Shown here in pieces: positions 43,307 to 52,334 of a stretch of 64,000 bases of DNA (its first letter is position 1; every line of letters begins with the position of its first letter). A model generated the notes under the pieces. That model did not search any database, was not told the origin of the DNA, and saw only the letters and a program-made list of their open reading frames with translations. Source of the stretch: Solimonas soli DSM 21787 (GTDB lineage Bacteria; Pseudomonadota; Gammaproteobacteria; Nevskiales; Nevskiaceae); the NCBI RefSeq assembly GCF_000474945.1, contig NZ_KI440837.1, forward strand, positions 297,779 through 361,778, written 5' to 3'. Made by a program: the position numbers and the translations under genes.

Positions 43307-45262
43307 ATGAGCACGCAGACAGGCACGGATTCGACGGAGCTGAAACGGCTGCCGCGCTTCAACCTCGCGCATCGCTATCGCGAACGCCTGCTGGCCATTG
43401 CCGCCATGCTCGCGGTCCTCGCCGTCATCGCGACGGCAGCGTCCTTCGCGCAGATCGCCGCGGCGCTCTGGCTGGCGGTCGCCGGCTTTCTGTCGGCGGC
43501 CATGACGGCGGCCGCGCGCGTCCACGCCCTGAGTGCGGCCGGCGCGCCCCGGCGCGCACAGCGCCCGACCGCGAAAGACACGGCCGCGCCGCGGCGATGG
43601 CCGGCCGACTTCCAGCAGCTGATTCCGGTCCTGCAGTCGCGGCTGCCGGATGTCGGCTCGCTCGGCAGCTGGCCGCAGGCGCTGCTCATCGTCGTCGCCG
43701 GTGGCGGCGCGATCGTCGAGATCGTGCGCTGGTGGCCGCTGCTCGGCGAGCAGGCCGGCGAGGCGGCCGCCATGCGCATCAGCGGCGCGCTCGTCCTGGC
43801 CAGCGCCTTCGCGCTGGTCGTCCTGCAGCGTACCTACGCCGCCCTGTCGGCCGATCTGCTGCCGGAAGCGCCGGCGCTCGAACGCCTGTTGCGCCTGCCG
43901 CTGGCCAGCTGCATCGCCACCGGGGTCGCTCTCATCGCCGCGGCCAGCGGCCTGCCGGCCGCCTTGCAGATCGAACGCCTGATGGCGGCCGTCGTCGTTC
44001 TCGCCGCCGTCGAGTTCGTGCTGCGCGGCATGGCGATGCTGTTCCTGCCGTGGCCCGCCATCGCCGAGCGCCGCGGCCTGGCGGACAGCACGATCGCCGG
44101 TTTCGCGTTGCGGCTGCGACCGCCCAGCTGGCGCACCATCAATGTCGCGGCGCGCCACCGGCTCGGCATCAATCTGTCGCGCAGCTGGGCGCTGGCCTTC
44201 CTGCAGAAAGCGTTGTTGCCGCTGGCGGCCGGCATCCTCATCGTCGCCTGGCTCAGTACCGGCTTGACGACGCTGCGCATCGACCAGCGCGGCATCTACC
44301 AGCGGCTGGGCGTGCCGTCGGGCGTGCTGGGTCCGGGCCTGCATGTGCATCTGCCGTGGCCGTTCGGCAGCTTGCGGACCGTCGAGATCGGCGTCGTCCA
44401 TCAGCTGCCGATCGAATTCATGCTGCCGGACCAGAACGGCGACGTGCCGACCGAAGAACCGGAGATGCCGGCTCTCGCGGAAGGGCCGGCGCCGGAGAGC
44501 GCCGACCGTCTGTGGGACGACGCACATCCCTACGAAGGCAGCTATCTCATCGCCAGCGAGGAAAACGGCCGGCAGAGCTTCCAGCTCGTCGACATCGACA
44601 TGGCCGTGGTCTATCAGGTCGGCGTCTCCGATCAGGCGGCCCGCGATGCGGCCTACCGCGTCAGCGACGCCGACAGCCTGATCCAAGCGCTGTCGGGGCA
44701 GATCCTCGTGCGCTTTCTGGCGGAGCATCAGTTGCTCGGGCTGCTCGGCGAGAACCGCGAGACCCTGTCGTCCGAATTCCGCCAGCGCCTCCAGACGCAG
44801 CTCGATCGCTTTGCCAGCGGCATCGACGTGCTGTCGATCTCGATCGAGGCGATCCATCCGCCGCCCGGCGCCGCTTCGGCCTATCACGACGTGCAGGCCG
44901 CCGAGATCCGCGCCGGCATCCACGTCGCGCAGAGCCACGCCGATGCGGCGCGCTCGCAGCAGCAGGCGCAGGAGCAGGTCACCGCCCTGCGCAACGATGC
45001 CGACGCAGCGGCGGCCGAGCGCGTCGGCACGGCGCGCACCGACGCGGTGCTGTTCGGCGGCGACCGCGAGGCGGCGGCACGCGACGGCAAGGCCTTCCTG
45101 CTCGAACGCTGGTTCGATGATGTGGTCCGCGCGCTCGACAAGAGCCAGCTGGTGATCGTCGATCATCGCCTGAAGAACGAGCAGACGCCGACCCTGGACC
45201 TGCGGCCGTCCGGCAAGGATCGCGATCGCGCTTATTCGAATTACATCGGAGACGAGCCATGA
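43307..45262 (+). CDS. Polytopic HflK-like SPFH protein (zinc cluster)
   Basis: The 651-residue protein joins about five N-terminal membrane helices (for example LLAIAAMLAVLAVIATAASF and LLPLAAGILIVAWLSTGLT) to an SPFH/prohibitin domain of HflK type. That domain spans about 320-560 and contains LGPGLHVHLPWPFGSLRTVE and VDIDMAVVYQVGVSDQAARD. A coiled-coil tail with Ala/Gln/Glu heptads follows (HADAARSQQQAQEQVTALR). Canonical HflK has one helix and partners FtsH; this longer form is part of a Zur-type operon. It probably forms a membrane microdomain with the two following SPFH proteins. Confidence 0.85.
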   Translation: MSTQTGTDSTELKRLPRFNLAHRYRERLLAIAAMLAVLAVIATAASFAQIAAALWLAVAGFLSAAMTAAARVHALSAAGAPRRAQRPTAKDTAAPRRWPADFQQLIPVLQSRLPDVGSLGSWPQALLIVVAGGGAIVEIVRWWPLLGEQAGEAAAMRISGALVLASAFALVVLQRTYAALSADLLPEAPALERLLRLPLASCIATGVALIAAASGLPAALQIERLMAAVVVLAAVEFVLRGMAMLFLPWPAIAERRGLADSTIAGFALRLRPPSWRTINVAARHRLGINLSRSWALAFLQKALLPLAAGILIVAWLSTGLTTLRIDQRGIYQRLGVPSGVLGPGLHVHLPWPFGSLRTVEIGVVHQLPIEFMLPDQNGDVPTEEPEMPALAEGPAPESADRLWDDAHPYEGSYLIASEENGRQSFQLVDIDMAVVYQVGVSDQAARDAAYRVSDADSLIQALSGQILVRFLAEHQLLGLLGENRETLSSEFRQRLQTQLDRFASGIDVLSISIEAIHPPPGAASAYHDVQAAEIRAGIHVAQSHADAARSQQQAQEQVTALRNDADAAAAERVGTARTDAVLFGGDREAAARDGKAFLLERWFDDVVRALDKSQLVIVDHRLKNEQTPTLDLRPSGKDRDRAYSNYIGDEP

Positions 45263-46257
45263 CCTCCTTGTCCACGCCATCGTCCGAAGACGCTTCGCCG
45301 GCGGCGGCGGCGCTGCTGCGCAAGGCGCGCTACGCCGCGGCCGCCGTGATCGTCTTCGCCGCCGTCGCCGCGGCCTGCCTGTTCATGGTGGTGCCCGGAC
45401 AGGCCGTCGTCGTGACCCGCCTCGGCGATCCGGTGCGGGTCATCACGCAGCCCGGCCTGGCCTGGAAGATTCCGGCGCCCATCGAGCACACCATCCCCGT
45501 CGATCTGAAGCTGCGCACGACGTCGAGCGGCCTGCAGGATGTCGGCACGCGCGACGGCCTGCGCATCCTCGTGCAGGCCTATGTCGCCTGGCAGGTGCCC
45601 GACGATCCGGACCATGTGCGCCAGTTCCTGCGCGCCGTGCAGAACGAACCCGACATCGCCGCCGAACAGCTGCGCAGCTTCGTCGGCTCGTCCCTCGAGA
45701 TCACGGTCAGCAGCTTCGATCTTGCCGCGCTGGTCAACACCGATCCCAAGGCGATCAGGCTGACGGGGCTGGAAGAGCGCCTGCGCCGGCGCATCGACGA
45801 GGAAGCGCTCAAGGTCTACGGCGTCAGCGTGCGCCAGGTCGGCATCGAACGCCTGACGCTGCCCTCGGAGACGCTCGATGCCACCGTCGCGCGCATGCGC
45901 GCCGAACGCGAGACCGTGGCGGCGCAGCGCGAAGCGGACGGCCAGCGGCGGGCCAAGGAAATCCAGTCCAATGCCGACCGCGATGCGCGCGTCCTCGTCG
46001 CGCAGGCCAAGGCCGACGCCGCGGCGATCGACGCGAAGTCGCGCGTCGAGGCCGCGGACATCTACGGCAAGGCCTACAACGACAACCGCGAGCTCTACAC
46101 GCTGCTGCGTTCGCTCGACACGCTCGACTCGGTGATCGGCAGCAACACGCGCCTGATCCTGCGCACCGACGCCGCACCGTTCCGGGTTCTGGTCGACGGT
46201 CCTAGCCAGGGCGCGGCCGTTCTGCCGTCGAAAAAATCCGTGGAGAAGGCGCCGTGA
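45259..46257 (+). CDS. HflC-like SPFH protein 1 (zinc cluster)
   Basis: The 332-residue protein has one N-terminal helix (YAAAAVIVFAAVAAACLFMV) and an SPFH domain: PGQAVVVTRLGDPVRVITQP, QAYVAWQVPDDPDHVRQFLR and RRIDEEALKVYGVSVRQVGI. A coiled coil and HflC-like C-terminus follow (YGKAYNDNRELYTLLRSLD). Canonical HflC binds FtsH with HflK. The ATG overlaps the upstream stop, so stoichiometric synthesis is likely. It is probably a paralogue specialised for the zinc operon, not the housekeeping hflC, which sits beside hfq/hflX elsewhere. Confidence 0.86.
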   Translation: MTSLSTPSSEDASPAAAALLRKARYAAAAVIVFAAVAAACLFMVVPGQAVVVTRLGDPVRVITQPGLAWKIPAPIEHTIPVDLKLRTTSSGLQDVGTRDGLRILVQAYVAWQVPDDPDHVRQFLRAVQNEPDIAAEQLRSFVGSSLEITVSSFDLAALVNTDPKAIRLTGLEERLRRRIDEEALKVYGVSVRQVGIERLTLPSETLDATVARMRAERETVAAQREADGQRRAKEIQSNADRDARVLVAQAKADAAAIDAKSRVEAADIYGKAYNDNRELYTLLRSLDTLDSVIGSNTRLILRTDAAPFRVLVDGPSQGAAVLPSKKSVEKAP

Positions 46258-47261
46258 ATGCGCGTCGCGAGCCGGACAGCCCCTGGGCGCAGTCGCTGCG
46301 GCTCGCGTTCCGTTTCATGTTCCTCATCGTGTTCCTGCTCGGCGCCGGCTGGTTCGCATCCAATCTGCGCGTCATTCCCACCGACAGCCGGGCCGTGGTG
46401 CTGCGTTTCGGCAGCGTCGCGCGCGTGAGCGGACCGGGCCTGCTGTTCGCCTTCCCGCAGCCGGTCGAGCGCGTCATCGTGCTGCCTTCCGCCGACCGTC
46501 AGAACCAGCACATCGTCACCACGCTCGCCGCGCAGTCGGGCGTGCTGCGCGATCCGCGCCTGAACGCCGGCTTGTTGCTGTCGGGCGACATGAGCGTGGT
46601 GCATCTGAGCGCCACGCTGTTCTATCGCATCGTCGATGCGCGCGCCTATGTGCTGTCGTCCGACCACGTGGAACCCGCGCTCGATCGCTTGTTCATGGCG
46701 AGCGCCGTGGCGGTCTGCGGCAGCCGCGATCTCGACACCATGCTGGTCGCGCGCCCGGAACTGGAGACCGCCGAGGGCAGCGCCCGTGCCGGCCGCGAGC
46801 GTTTCCGGGTCGATCTCGCCAATGCCATCAACGCACGCCTGGCGGATCTCGAACGCCAGGGCGCAGGCCTCGGCGTGACGATCGAGCGCGTCGATCTCTG
46901 GCCGTCGATTCCGCAGGACGCCAAGGCGGCGTTCGATTCGGTGACGGTGGCGATACAGGGGGCCGAAACCGCGGTCGCCAACGCGCGCACGGCGGCGGAG
47001 AAGACCGCGCAACAGGCCGACCAGAAAAAGGATCGACTGGTCGCCGATGCGCAGGCGCAGGCCGCCGAGCATGTCACCACCGCGCGCGCGCGAACGGCGG
47101 CGATCGCCGCCCTCGCCGCCGGCGCGCCGGGCCTGCGCGGACCGGCGCTGGCCCGGCAGATCTATGCCGATCGCATCGGTCCGCTGCTCGGCAAGGCCGC
47201 GGCGGTGCAGACCACGAACGGCGAACCGCGCCTGATCCTGTCCGGGAGTTCCGCTCCATGA
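46254..47261 (+). CDS. HflC-like SPFH protein 2 (zinc cluster)
   Basis: The 335-residue protein is a second single-helix SPFH protein (LAFRFMFLIVFLLGAGWFAS). The domain has PTDSRAVVLRFGSVARVSGP, GPGLLFAFPQPVERVIVLPS and VGLTIERVDLWPS-like strands, followed by an Ala/Gln coiled coil (TAAEKTAQQADQKKDRLVAD). It starts with GTG at 46254, overlapping the previous stop (GTGA). Three SPFH genes in a row before a P-type ATPase suggest a hetero-oligomeric membrane cage around that pump. Its divergence from HflC makes the name provisional. Confidence 0.83.
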   Translation: MNARREPDSPWAQSLRLAFRFMFLIVFLLGAGWFASNLRVIPTDSRAVVLRFGSVARVSGPGLLFAFPQPVERVIVLPSADRQNQHIVTTLAAQSGVLRDPRLNAGLLLSGDMSVVHLSATLFYRIVDARAYVLSSDHVEPALDRLFMASAVAVCGSRDLDTMLVARPELETAEGSARAGRERFRVDLANAINARLADLERQGAGLGVTIERVDLWPSIPQDAKAAFDSVTVAIQGAETAVANARTAAEKTAQQADQKKDRLVADAQAQAAEHVTTARARTAAIAALAAGAPGLRGPALARQIYADRIGPLLGKAAAVQTTNGEPRLILSGSSAP

Positions 47262-49177
47262 ATGGCACCGCGAATACGGCCGGCGCCGCGCCCGAGGCGC
47301 CGCTGCTGGGGCTCGAGGAGCAATGGTCGCTGGGCGTGCGCCTCAGCCTCTCGCTGGCGACCGCCGGCTGCCTCGTCGTGGCCCTGATCGTCTGGCTGCT
47401 GCGCCCCGACCAGCAGGCGATCGCCGAGCTGATCGCGGGCGTCGGCGCGGCGCTGGTGGCCGTCCCTTCGCTGGCCGCGGCCTGGCGCAGCCTGCGCCAG
47501 CCGAGCCTGCACGGGATCATGGACCTGCTGATCGCCGCGGCCCTGCTGGCCGCCTGGGCGGCCGGCGACCTCGTGGTGGCCGCGCTCTTGCCGCTGGTCA
47601 TGATGCTCGGGCACATCCTCGAAGAGCGCTCCTTGCTGGGCTCGCACGAGGCGATCCGCGCCTTGAGTCGCCTGACGCAGACCAAGGCGCGCCGCCTGGA
47701 AGCCGACGGCGGCATCGCCGAGATCGCCGCGAGCGAACTGCGCATCGGCGATCGCGTCGAACTGCGCGCCGGCGATCGCGTGCCGGCCGATGGCGTCGTC
47801 GAATCGGGCAACTCGAGCCTCGACACCGCGTCGATCACCGGCGAGTCGGTGCCCGTCGATGTGCAGCCCGGCGCCGATGTCTTCAACGGCTCGATCAACG
47901 TCGACGGCCAGCTGATCGTGCGCGTCACGCGCGTCGGCGCGGAGACCACGCTGGGCCGCGTCGTCGCCCTGCTGCGCGAAGCCGAGCAGGCCAAGCCGCC
48001 GGTGACGCGCCTGCTCGAGCGCTACGCGCAGCAGTACCTCGTGCTGGTCCTGCTGCTCGCGGCCGGCTGCTGGTTCGCGACCGGATCGACCGCCATCATG
48101 CTGGCCGTGATGGTGGCGTCCTGCCCCTGCGCGCTGGTGCTCGCCGCGCCGGCAACCTCGATCGCCGCCCTGTCGGTGGCGAGCCGCCACGGCATCCTCG
48201 TCAAAGGCGCGGCCTTTCTCGAGACGCTCGCCACCGTCGATGCGGTCGCGTTCGACAAGACCGGCACCTTGACGCTCGGCGAGCTGCGCCTGGTCGGTGT
48301 GCTGCCGCAGCCCGGCGTGGCGCGTGCCGATCTGCTCAACCTCGCCGCCAATCTTGGCAGCGCCAGCAGCCATCCGGTCAGCCGCGCGGTCGCCGCCGAG
48401 CTGCCGGAAAGCGGACGTCTGCCCTTGACCGACATCCGCGAACTGCGCGGCCTCGGCATCTGCGCACGCTCCGGCGGCGACGCGCTGGCCATGGGCCGTG
48501 CCGCCCTGTTCGACCAGCTTGGCATTGCCGTGCCGGCGGCGCCGGCGCATGACGGACCCATTTCGGGTGTCGCGCGCGGCGCGAGATTCCTCGGCTGGCT
48601 GCTGCTCAACGACGAACCGCGTCCCGAAGCCGCGCGTGCCGCCGCCGATCTGCGCGGGCTCGGGCTGGGCCGCCAGATGCTGATCAGCGGCGATCGCTGG
48701 CCGGCGGCGCAGCGCGTCGCCCATCTGGTCGGCCTGACGGAAGTGCAGGCCGAGCTGCTGCCCGCGCAGAAAATGCAGTGCGTGCTCGACCTCGCCGCGC
48801 AAGGCCATCGGCCGCTGGTCGTCGGCGACGGCATCAATGATGCGCTGGCGCTCAAGGCCGGTGCCATCGGCGTGGCGATGGGCGCGCAGGGCACCGACGT
48901 CGCCCTCGCCTCGGCCGACGTCGTGCTGATGACGGCGGATCTGCGGCGGCTCGGCACCTGCGTGCGGCTCAGCCGGCTTTGCCGCCGCACGATCTACGTC
49001 AACGTGGCCGTCGGCCTGATCTGGACGCTGGTCGTGCTGATCCTGGCCGCCGCCGGCGTGCTCGGCGCCTATGGCGCGCTGGTCGCCGCACTCGCGCAGC
49101 AGGCCAGCAGCGTGATCGTCATCGTCAACGCCGGCCGCCTGCTGAAATTTCACGAGGCGGCGGACATGAAAGCCTGA
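47258..49177 (+). CDS. P1B-like heavy-metal P-type ATPase with atypical membrane metal site
   Basis: The 639-residue pump has the actuator ITGESVPVDVQPG, CPC in helix 6 (C289-P290-C291 in VASCPCALVLAAPATS), phosphorylation site VAFDKTGTLTLGE (Asp333), SASSHPVSRAV and VGDGINDALALKAG. No N-terminal HMA domain is present. In P1B-2 zinc pumps the last helices carry a Lys and a DxG motif; here these positions read GLIWTLVV and ALAQQASSV, so both ligands are replaced. Ion and direction are thus uncertain. ATG overlaps the third SPFH gene. Confidence 0.88.
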   Translation: MNGTANTAGAAPEAPLLGLEEQWSLGVRLSLSLATAGCLVVALIVWLLRPDQQAIAELIAGVGAALVAVPSLAAAWRSLRQPSLHGIMDLLIAAALLAAWAAGDLVVAALLPLVMMLGHILEERSLLGSHEAIRALSRLTQTKARRLEADGGIAEIAASELRIGDRVELRAGDRVPADGVVESGNSSLDTASITGESVPVDVQPGADVFNGSINVDGQLIVRVTRVGAETTLGRVVALLREAEQAKPPVTRLLERYAQQYLVLVLLLAAGCWFATGSTAIMLAVMVASCPCALVLAAPATSIAALSVASRHGILVKGAAFLETLATVDAVAFDKTGTLTLGELRLVGVLPQPGVARADLLNLAANLGSASSHPVSRAVAAELPESGRLPLTDIRELRGLGICARSGGDALAMGRAALFDQLGIAVPAAPAHDGPISGVARGARFLGWLLLNDEPRPEAARAAADLRGLGLGRQMLISGDRWPAAQRVAHLVGLTEVQAELLPAQKMQCVLDLAAQGHRPLVVGDGINDALALKAGAIGVAMGAQGTDVALASADVVLMTADLRRLGTCVRLSRLCRRTIYVNVAVGLIWTLVVLILAAAGVLGAYGALVAALAQQASSVIVIVNAGRLLKFHEAADMKA

Positions 49178-49231
49178 GCCATCGCCCATCTTCCGAGCCG
49201 CCGAAAGGCCTCTTCTCCCTGGAGTGTCACC

Positions 49232-49507
49232 ATGCGCAAATCAACGATCATCCTGCTCGCCGCGGCGCTGCTGCCGGCGGTCGCGCAGGCCCGCGGCGAT
49301 ATCGAGAACGTGCCCGGCGTCAGCGACGGACCGGCACTCGCGCCTTACGTGGAGCAGCAGCTCGTGCAGGGCTTCGCCGACCGCAGCAGCGCGCGCGCCG
49401 CCGGCAGCGGCGGCGACGGCGCCGTCACGTTCTCGGAGCAGACGCCGGACGGCCGCAGCCTGCCGCTCAGCATCGATCCCATCAGCGGCGAAATCCTCAC
49501 GAAATAG
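49232..49507 (+). CDS. Small exported protein, function unknown
   Basis: The 91-residue protein has a signal peptide (MRKSTIILLAAALLPAVAQA). A mature part of about 70 residues has no cysteines and ends SIDPISGEILTK. It lies 54 bp after the P-type ATPase, likely in the same transcript, with a GGAG Shine-Dalgarno (CTGGAGTGTC) before ATG 49232. Its last 11 bp overlap the end of the convergent GTPase gene. No family was recognised. Confidence 0.7.
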   Translation: MRKSTIILLAAALLPAVAQARGDIENVPGVSDGPALAPYVEQQLVQGFADRSSARAAGSGGDGAVTFSEQTPDGRSLPLSIDPISGEILTK

Positions 49508-50576
49508 GCCGCGACGGCGTGTGCAGGTAGGCGAGCGTCGAGGCGACGACGTCCTGGCCCCAGCCGCGCGTGATGAAGACCAGTCGCGAGCGGCGGTCGG
49601 CATCCGGCCAGGCCGCCAGCTCGCGCAGCGGATGCAGGGCGCTCTGCACGCCGTGCACGACTGTCGGTCCGGCCTGTCCCTCGACATGCACGAGGCCCTT
49701 GACGCGCAGCAGCGTCGGCCCGCACAGCGAGCGCAGAAAGCTGATCCAGCCGAGCAGGCGCCCCGGCGGCAGCGGCTCTTCGAAAATGAGGCTGAAGGTC
49801 TGGATCTCCTGCTCCGCCGGCGTGCGCGCCGGTGCCGACCGGCCGAGCAGGCCGCTCGGCTGCACGGCGATCACCGGCGTGAAGCGCATCGACTCGGCCC
49901 GGCCGAACCAATCGCCGAGCTGATAGCGCGCCGAGCCCGGATGGTCGCGGCCGCCGCTGAACAGTTGCTCGGGGCGCGCGGCACCGTGGCGGATCACGTC
50001 GACGCCGGCATCGGGGTTCATCGCGCGCAGGCGCTGCGTCAAGGCGGCCGCCGTCGCGGCGCCGACGAGATCGGTCTTGCTCAAGAGCAGGCGATCGGCG
50101 GCCGTGATCTGCTGCACGGCGATGTCGTGCTTGTCCAGGGTCGAGGCTGCGTTCAGGGCATCCACCAGCGTCACCACGCTGTCGAGCGCGAAGTGCGCGG
50201 ACAGCTGCGGATCATGGAGCAGCTGCGAGACGATCGGCCCGGGCTCGGCGAGCCCCGTCGTCTCGATGATCACGCGCTTGAGCGCGACATTGCGCTGCGC
50301 GGCGCGCTGGAACAGGCTCATCAGCGCTTCGCCGAGCCGCCCGCTCGCGGTGCAGCACAGGCAGCCGTCGGCGATCAGCTCGGTGTCGTCCGGCGCCGAC
50401 TCGACCAGATGATGGTCGACGCCGACCGCGCCGTACTCGTTGATGACCACCGCCGTGCCGGTCATCTCCGGATGGCGCAGCACGAAGTTCAGCAGCGTGC
50501 TTTTGCCGGCGCCGAGAAAGCCGGTCAGCAGACAGACCGGCAGCCGGGCCGTTGGTGCATGCGCGGGATCACTCAT
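49497..50576 (-). CDS. COG0523 (CobW/ZigA-type) GTPase
   Basis: The 359-residue metal-chaperone-like GTPase has G1 LLTGFLGAGKSTLLNFVL, the metal motif DGCLCC, IIETTGLAEPGPIVSQLLHD and base-recognition SKTDLV. The C-terminal domain includes GLVHVEGQAG. COG0523 proteins deliver zinc or other metals to client enzymes, and several subfamilies are Zur-regulated. It is the last gene of the zigA-merC operon, its ATG lying eight bp inside merC. The subfamily differs from the ZigA encoded at 51106, so clients probably differ. Confidence 0.9.
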   Translation of the reverse strand: MSDPAHAPTARLPVCLLTGFLGAGKSTLLNFVLRHPEMTGTAVVINEYGAVGVDHHLVESAPDDTELIADGCLCCTASGRLGEALMSLFQRAAQRNVALKRVIIETTGLAEPGPIVSQLLHDPQLSAHFALDSVVTLVDALNAASTLDKHDIAVQQITAADRLLLSKTDLVGAATAAALTQRLRAMNPDAGVDVIRHGAARPEQLFSGGRDHPGSARYQLGDWFGRAESMRFTPVIAVQPSGLLGRSAPARTPAEQEIQTFSLIFEEPLPPGRLLGWISFLRSLCGPTLLRVKGLVHVEGQAGPTVVHGVQSALHPLRELAAWPDADRRSRLVFITRGWGQDVVASTLAYLHTPSRPIS

Positions 50577-50973
50577 CGGCGTCTTTCCTTTCTTTGCCGC
50601 GACGCAAGGACCACAGATTCAGCAGGTGGGCGCCCGACAGCGTCACGCTGCCGAGCACCGTCAGCCACGATTCCCGGGCTCTCACCGTCTCGGCGGTGGC
50701 CGCGACGATCAGCAGCCCGAACGCGGTGAGACCCAGCCACACGGGCGCGAACCGACGATGGCGCACGCAGCCGCCGATCAGCGCGTAGGCACTCACCGGC
50801 ACGATCGCCGCCAGCAGCCAGCGATGCACCACATCGTCGTTGGTCACCAGCCAGGCCAGCCACGGCAGCAGGGCGATGAACATCGGCAGCACCAGGCAGT
50901 GCACGAGGCACAGGGCGGACAGCAGAATGGCGGTGCGATCGCCGGCGGCGCGCACGGGAGTCGATGTCGACAT
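50569..50973 (-). CDS. MerC-domain membrane protein
   Basis: The 134-residue protein has four helices and the MerC cysteine region AILLSALCLVHCLVLPMFIA. MerC was first described as a mercury transporter; in Zur clusters such proteins are thought to move zinc. GGCVRHRRFAPVW lies in the loop between helices. It lies 132 bp after zigA and overlaps the second GTPase gene, so all three are probably one transcript. Confidence 0.82.
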   Translation of the reverse strand: MSTSTPVRAAGDRTAILLSALCLVHCLVLPMFIALLPWLAWLVTNDDVVHRWLLAAIVPVSAYALIGGCVRHRRFAPVWLGLTAFGLLIVAATAETVRARESWLTVLGSVTLSGAHLLNLWSLRRGKERKDADE

Positions 50974-51105
50974 GCAAGACCTCAGACGGACGCCGACGCG
51001 CGCGCGCCGGTGGAGAACAGTTCACGGCGGCCCAGGCGTGAAAGAGCAGCGCACGATCGAGCGACAGCACGCTCGCAAGGCCCGCCTCGGCGAACGTCTC
51101 CTCGC

Positions 51106-52317
51106 TCATGCGTCGTCCGTCGCCTCGGCCTCCATGCGCCACGCCGGAAACGGATCGGGGAAGGAACGCCAGGCCGCAGGTCCCTGGGCGATTTCGGCGT
51201 CGTCGAGCAGGCAGGCATCGAGCCGCGCGCGCAGCGCCGCCTCGTCCGCGCCGATGCCGATGAACACCAGTTCCTGCCGGCGGTCGCCATAGGTTTCATC
51301 CCAGACTTCGCGCAGGCGATCCATCACCTCGGGCCGTGCACGGTCGGCACGCGGGCTGGCCCACCACAGGCCGATCGCACCCTGCTGCAGCATGCCGCCG
51401 GCCTGTGACATCTGGCCGACGAAGTCCGGCCGGCTGGCAATCCAGAACCAGCCTTTGGAGCGGATGACGCCCTGCCAGCTCGACTGGAAGAAATCGTGCA
51501 GGCGCTGCGGGTGGAACGGCCGGCGCTCGCGATAGACGAAGCTGGTGATGCCGTACTGCTCGGTTTCCGGCGTGTGCTCGCCGCGCAGTTCCCTGGCCCA
51601 GCCCGGATTGCGCTCGGCCTGCTCGGGATCGAAGCGAAAACCATCGAGCAGTTCGGCGACCGGCGCGCGCCCGAAATCGGTGGTCACGACGTGCGCACCG
51701 GGATTCAGTCCCCTGACCACGGCGAGCACATCGCGCCGTTGCGCCTCGTCGATCTCGGAGAACTTGTTGATGACGATGGTATCGGCGAATTCGATCTGGT
51801 CGACGAGCAGATCGACGACGTTGCGCTCGTCATCCTCGCCCAGCGACTGGCTGCGGTCGCGCAGAAAATCCGTGGAGCTGTAGTCGCGCAACAGGTTCCT
51901 GGCGTCGACAACGGTCAGCATCGAATTGATGCGCGTCAGATCGGCGAGCGAAAAGCCGGCTTCGTCGCGCACCGCGAAGGTGGCGGCCACCGGCATCGGC
52001 TCGGAAATGCCCGTCGATTCGATCAGCAGATGATCGAAGCGGCCCTCGCCCGCGAGCCGCGTGACTTCCTTGAGCAGGTCGTCGCGCAGCGTGCAACAGA
52101 TGCAGCCATTGCTGAATTCGACCAGCTTCTCCTCGGTACGCGACAGCGCCGCCCGGCCGTCGACCAGCGCCGCGTCGATGTTGATCTCGCTCATGTCGTT
52201 GACGATCACCGCGACGCGGCGGCCTTCGCGATTGGCGAGCAGGTGATTGAGCAAGGTGGTTTTGCCGGCACCGAGATAGCCGGACAGCACCGTGACGGGC
52301 AGACGGGCGAGCGACAT
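51106..52317 (-). CDS. zigA: Zinc-responsive COG0523 GTPase ZigA
   Basis: The 403-residue GTPase has G1 [20 protein letters not shown], the metal motif [33 protein letters not shown] and base-recognition NKFSE. The long C-terminal CobW_C domain contains [20 protein letters not shown] and [20 protein letters not shown]. It matches the ZigA/YeiR-like subfamily induced by zinc starvation. The ATG at 52315-52317 has GGAG upstream and lies 17 bp from the Zur-box dyad. Longer in-frame starts would cross that operator and were rejected. Confidence 0.92.
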   Translation of the reverse strand: MSLARLPVTVLSGYLGAGKTTLLNHLLANREGRRVAVIVNDMSEINIDAALVDGRAALSRTEEKLVEFSNGCICCTLRDDLLKEVTRLAGEGRFDHLLIESTGISEPMPVAATFAVRDEAGFSLADLTRINSMLTVVDARNLLRDYSSTDFLRDRSQSLGEDDERNVVDLLVDQIEFADTIVINKFSEIDEAQRRDVLAVVRGLNPGAHVVTTDFGRAPVAELLDGFRFDPEQAERNPGWARELRGEHTPETEQYGITSFVYRERRPFHPQRLHDFFQSSWQGVIRSKGWFWIASRPDFVGQMSQAGGMLQQGAIGLWWASPRADRARPEVMDRLREVWDETYGDRRQELVFIGIGADEAALRARLDACLLDDAEIAQGPAAWRSFPDPFPAWRMEAEATDDA

Positions 52318-52334
52318 GGGAATCTCCGCGTTGA

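Noticed and set aside
50573..51109. Open frame starting [20 protein letters not shown] that overlaps the zigA stop (ATGA)
   Set aside because: Only the first 35 residues look protein-like; the rest is the out-of-frame shadow of merC. It could be a decayed small gene, but evidence is too thin.
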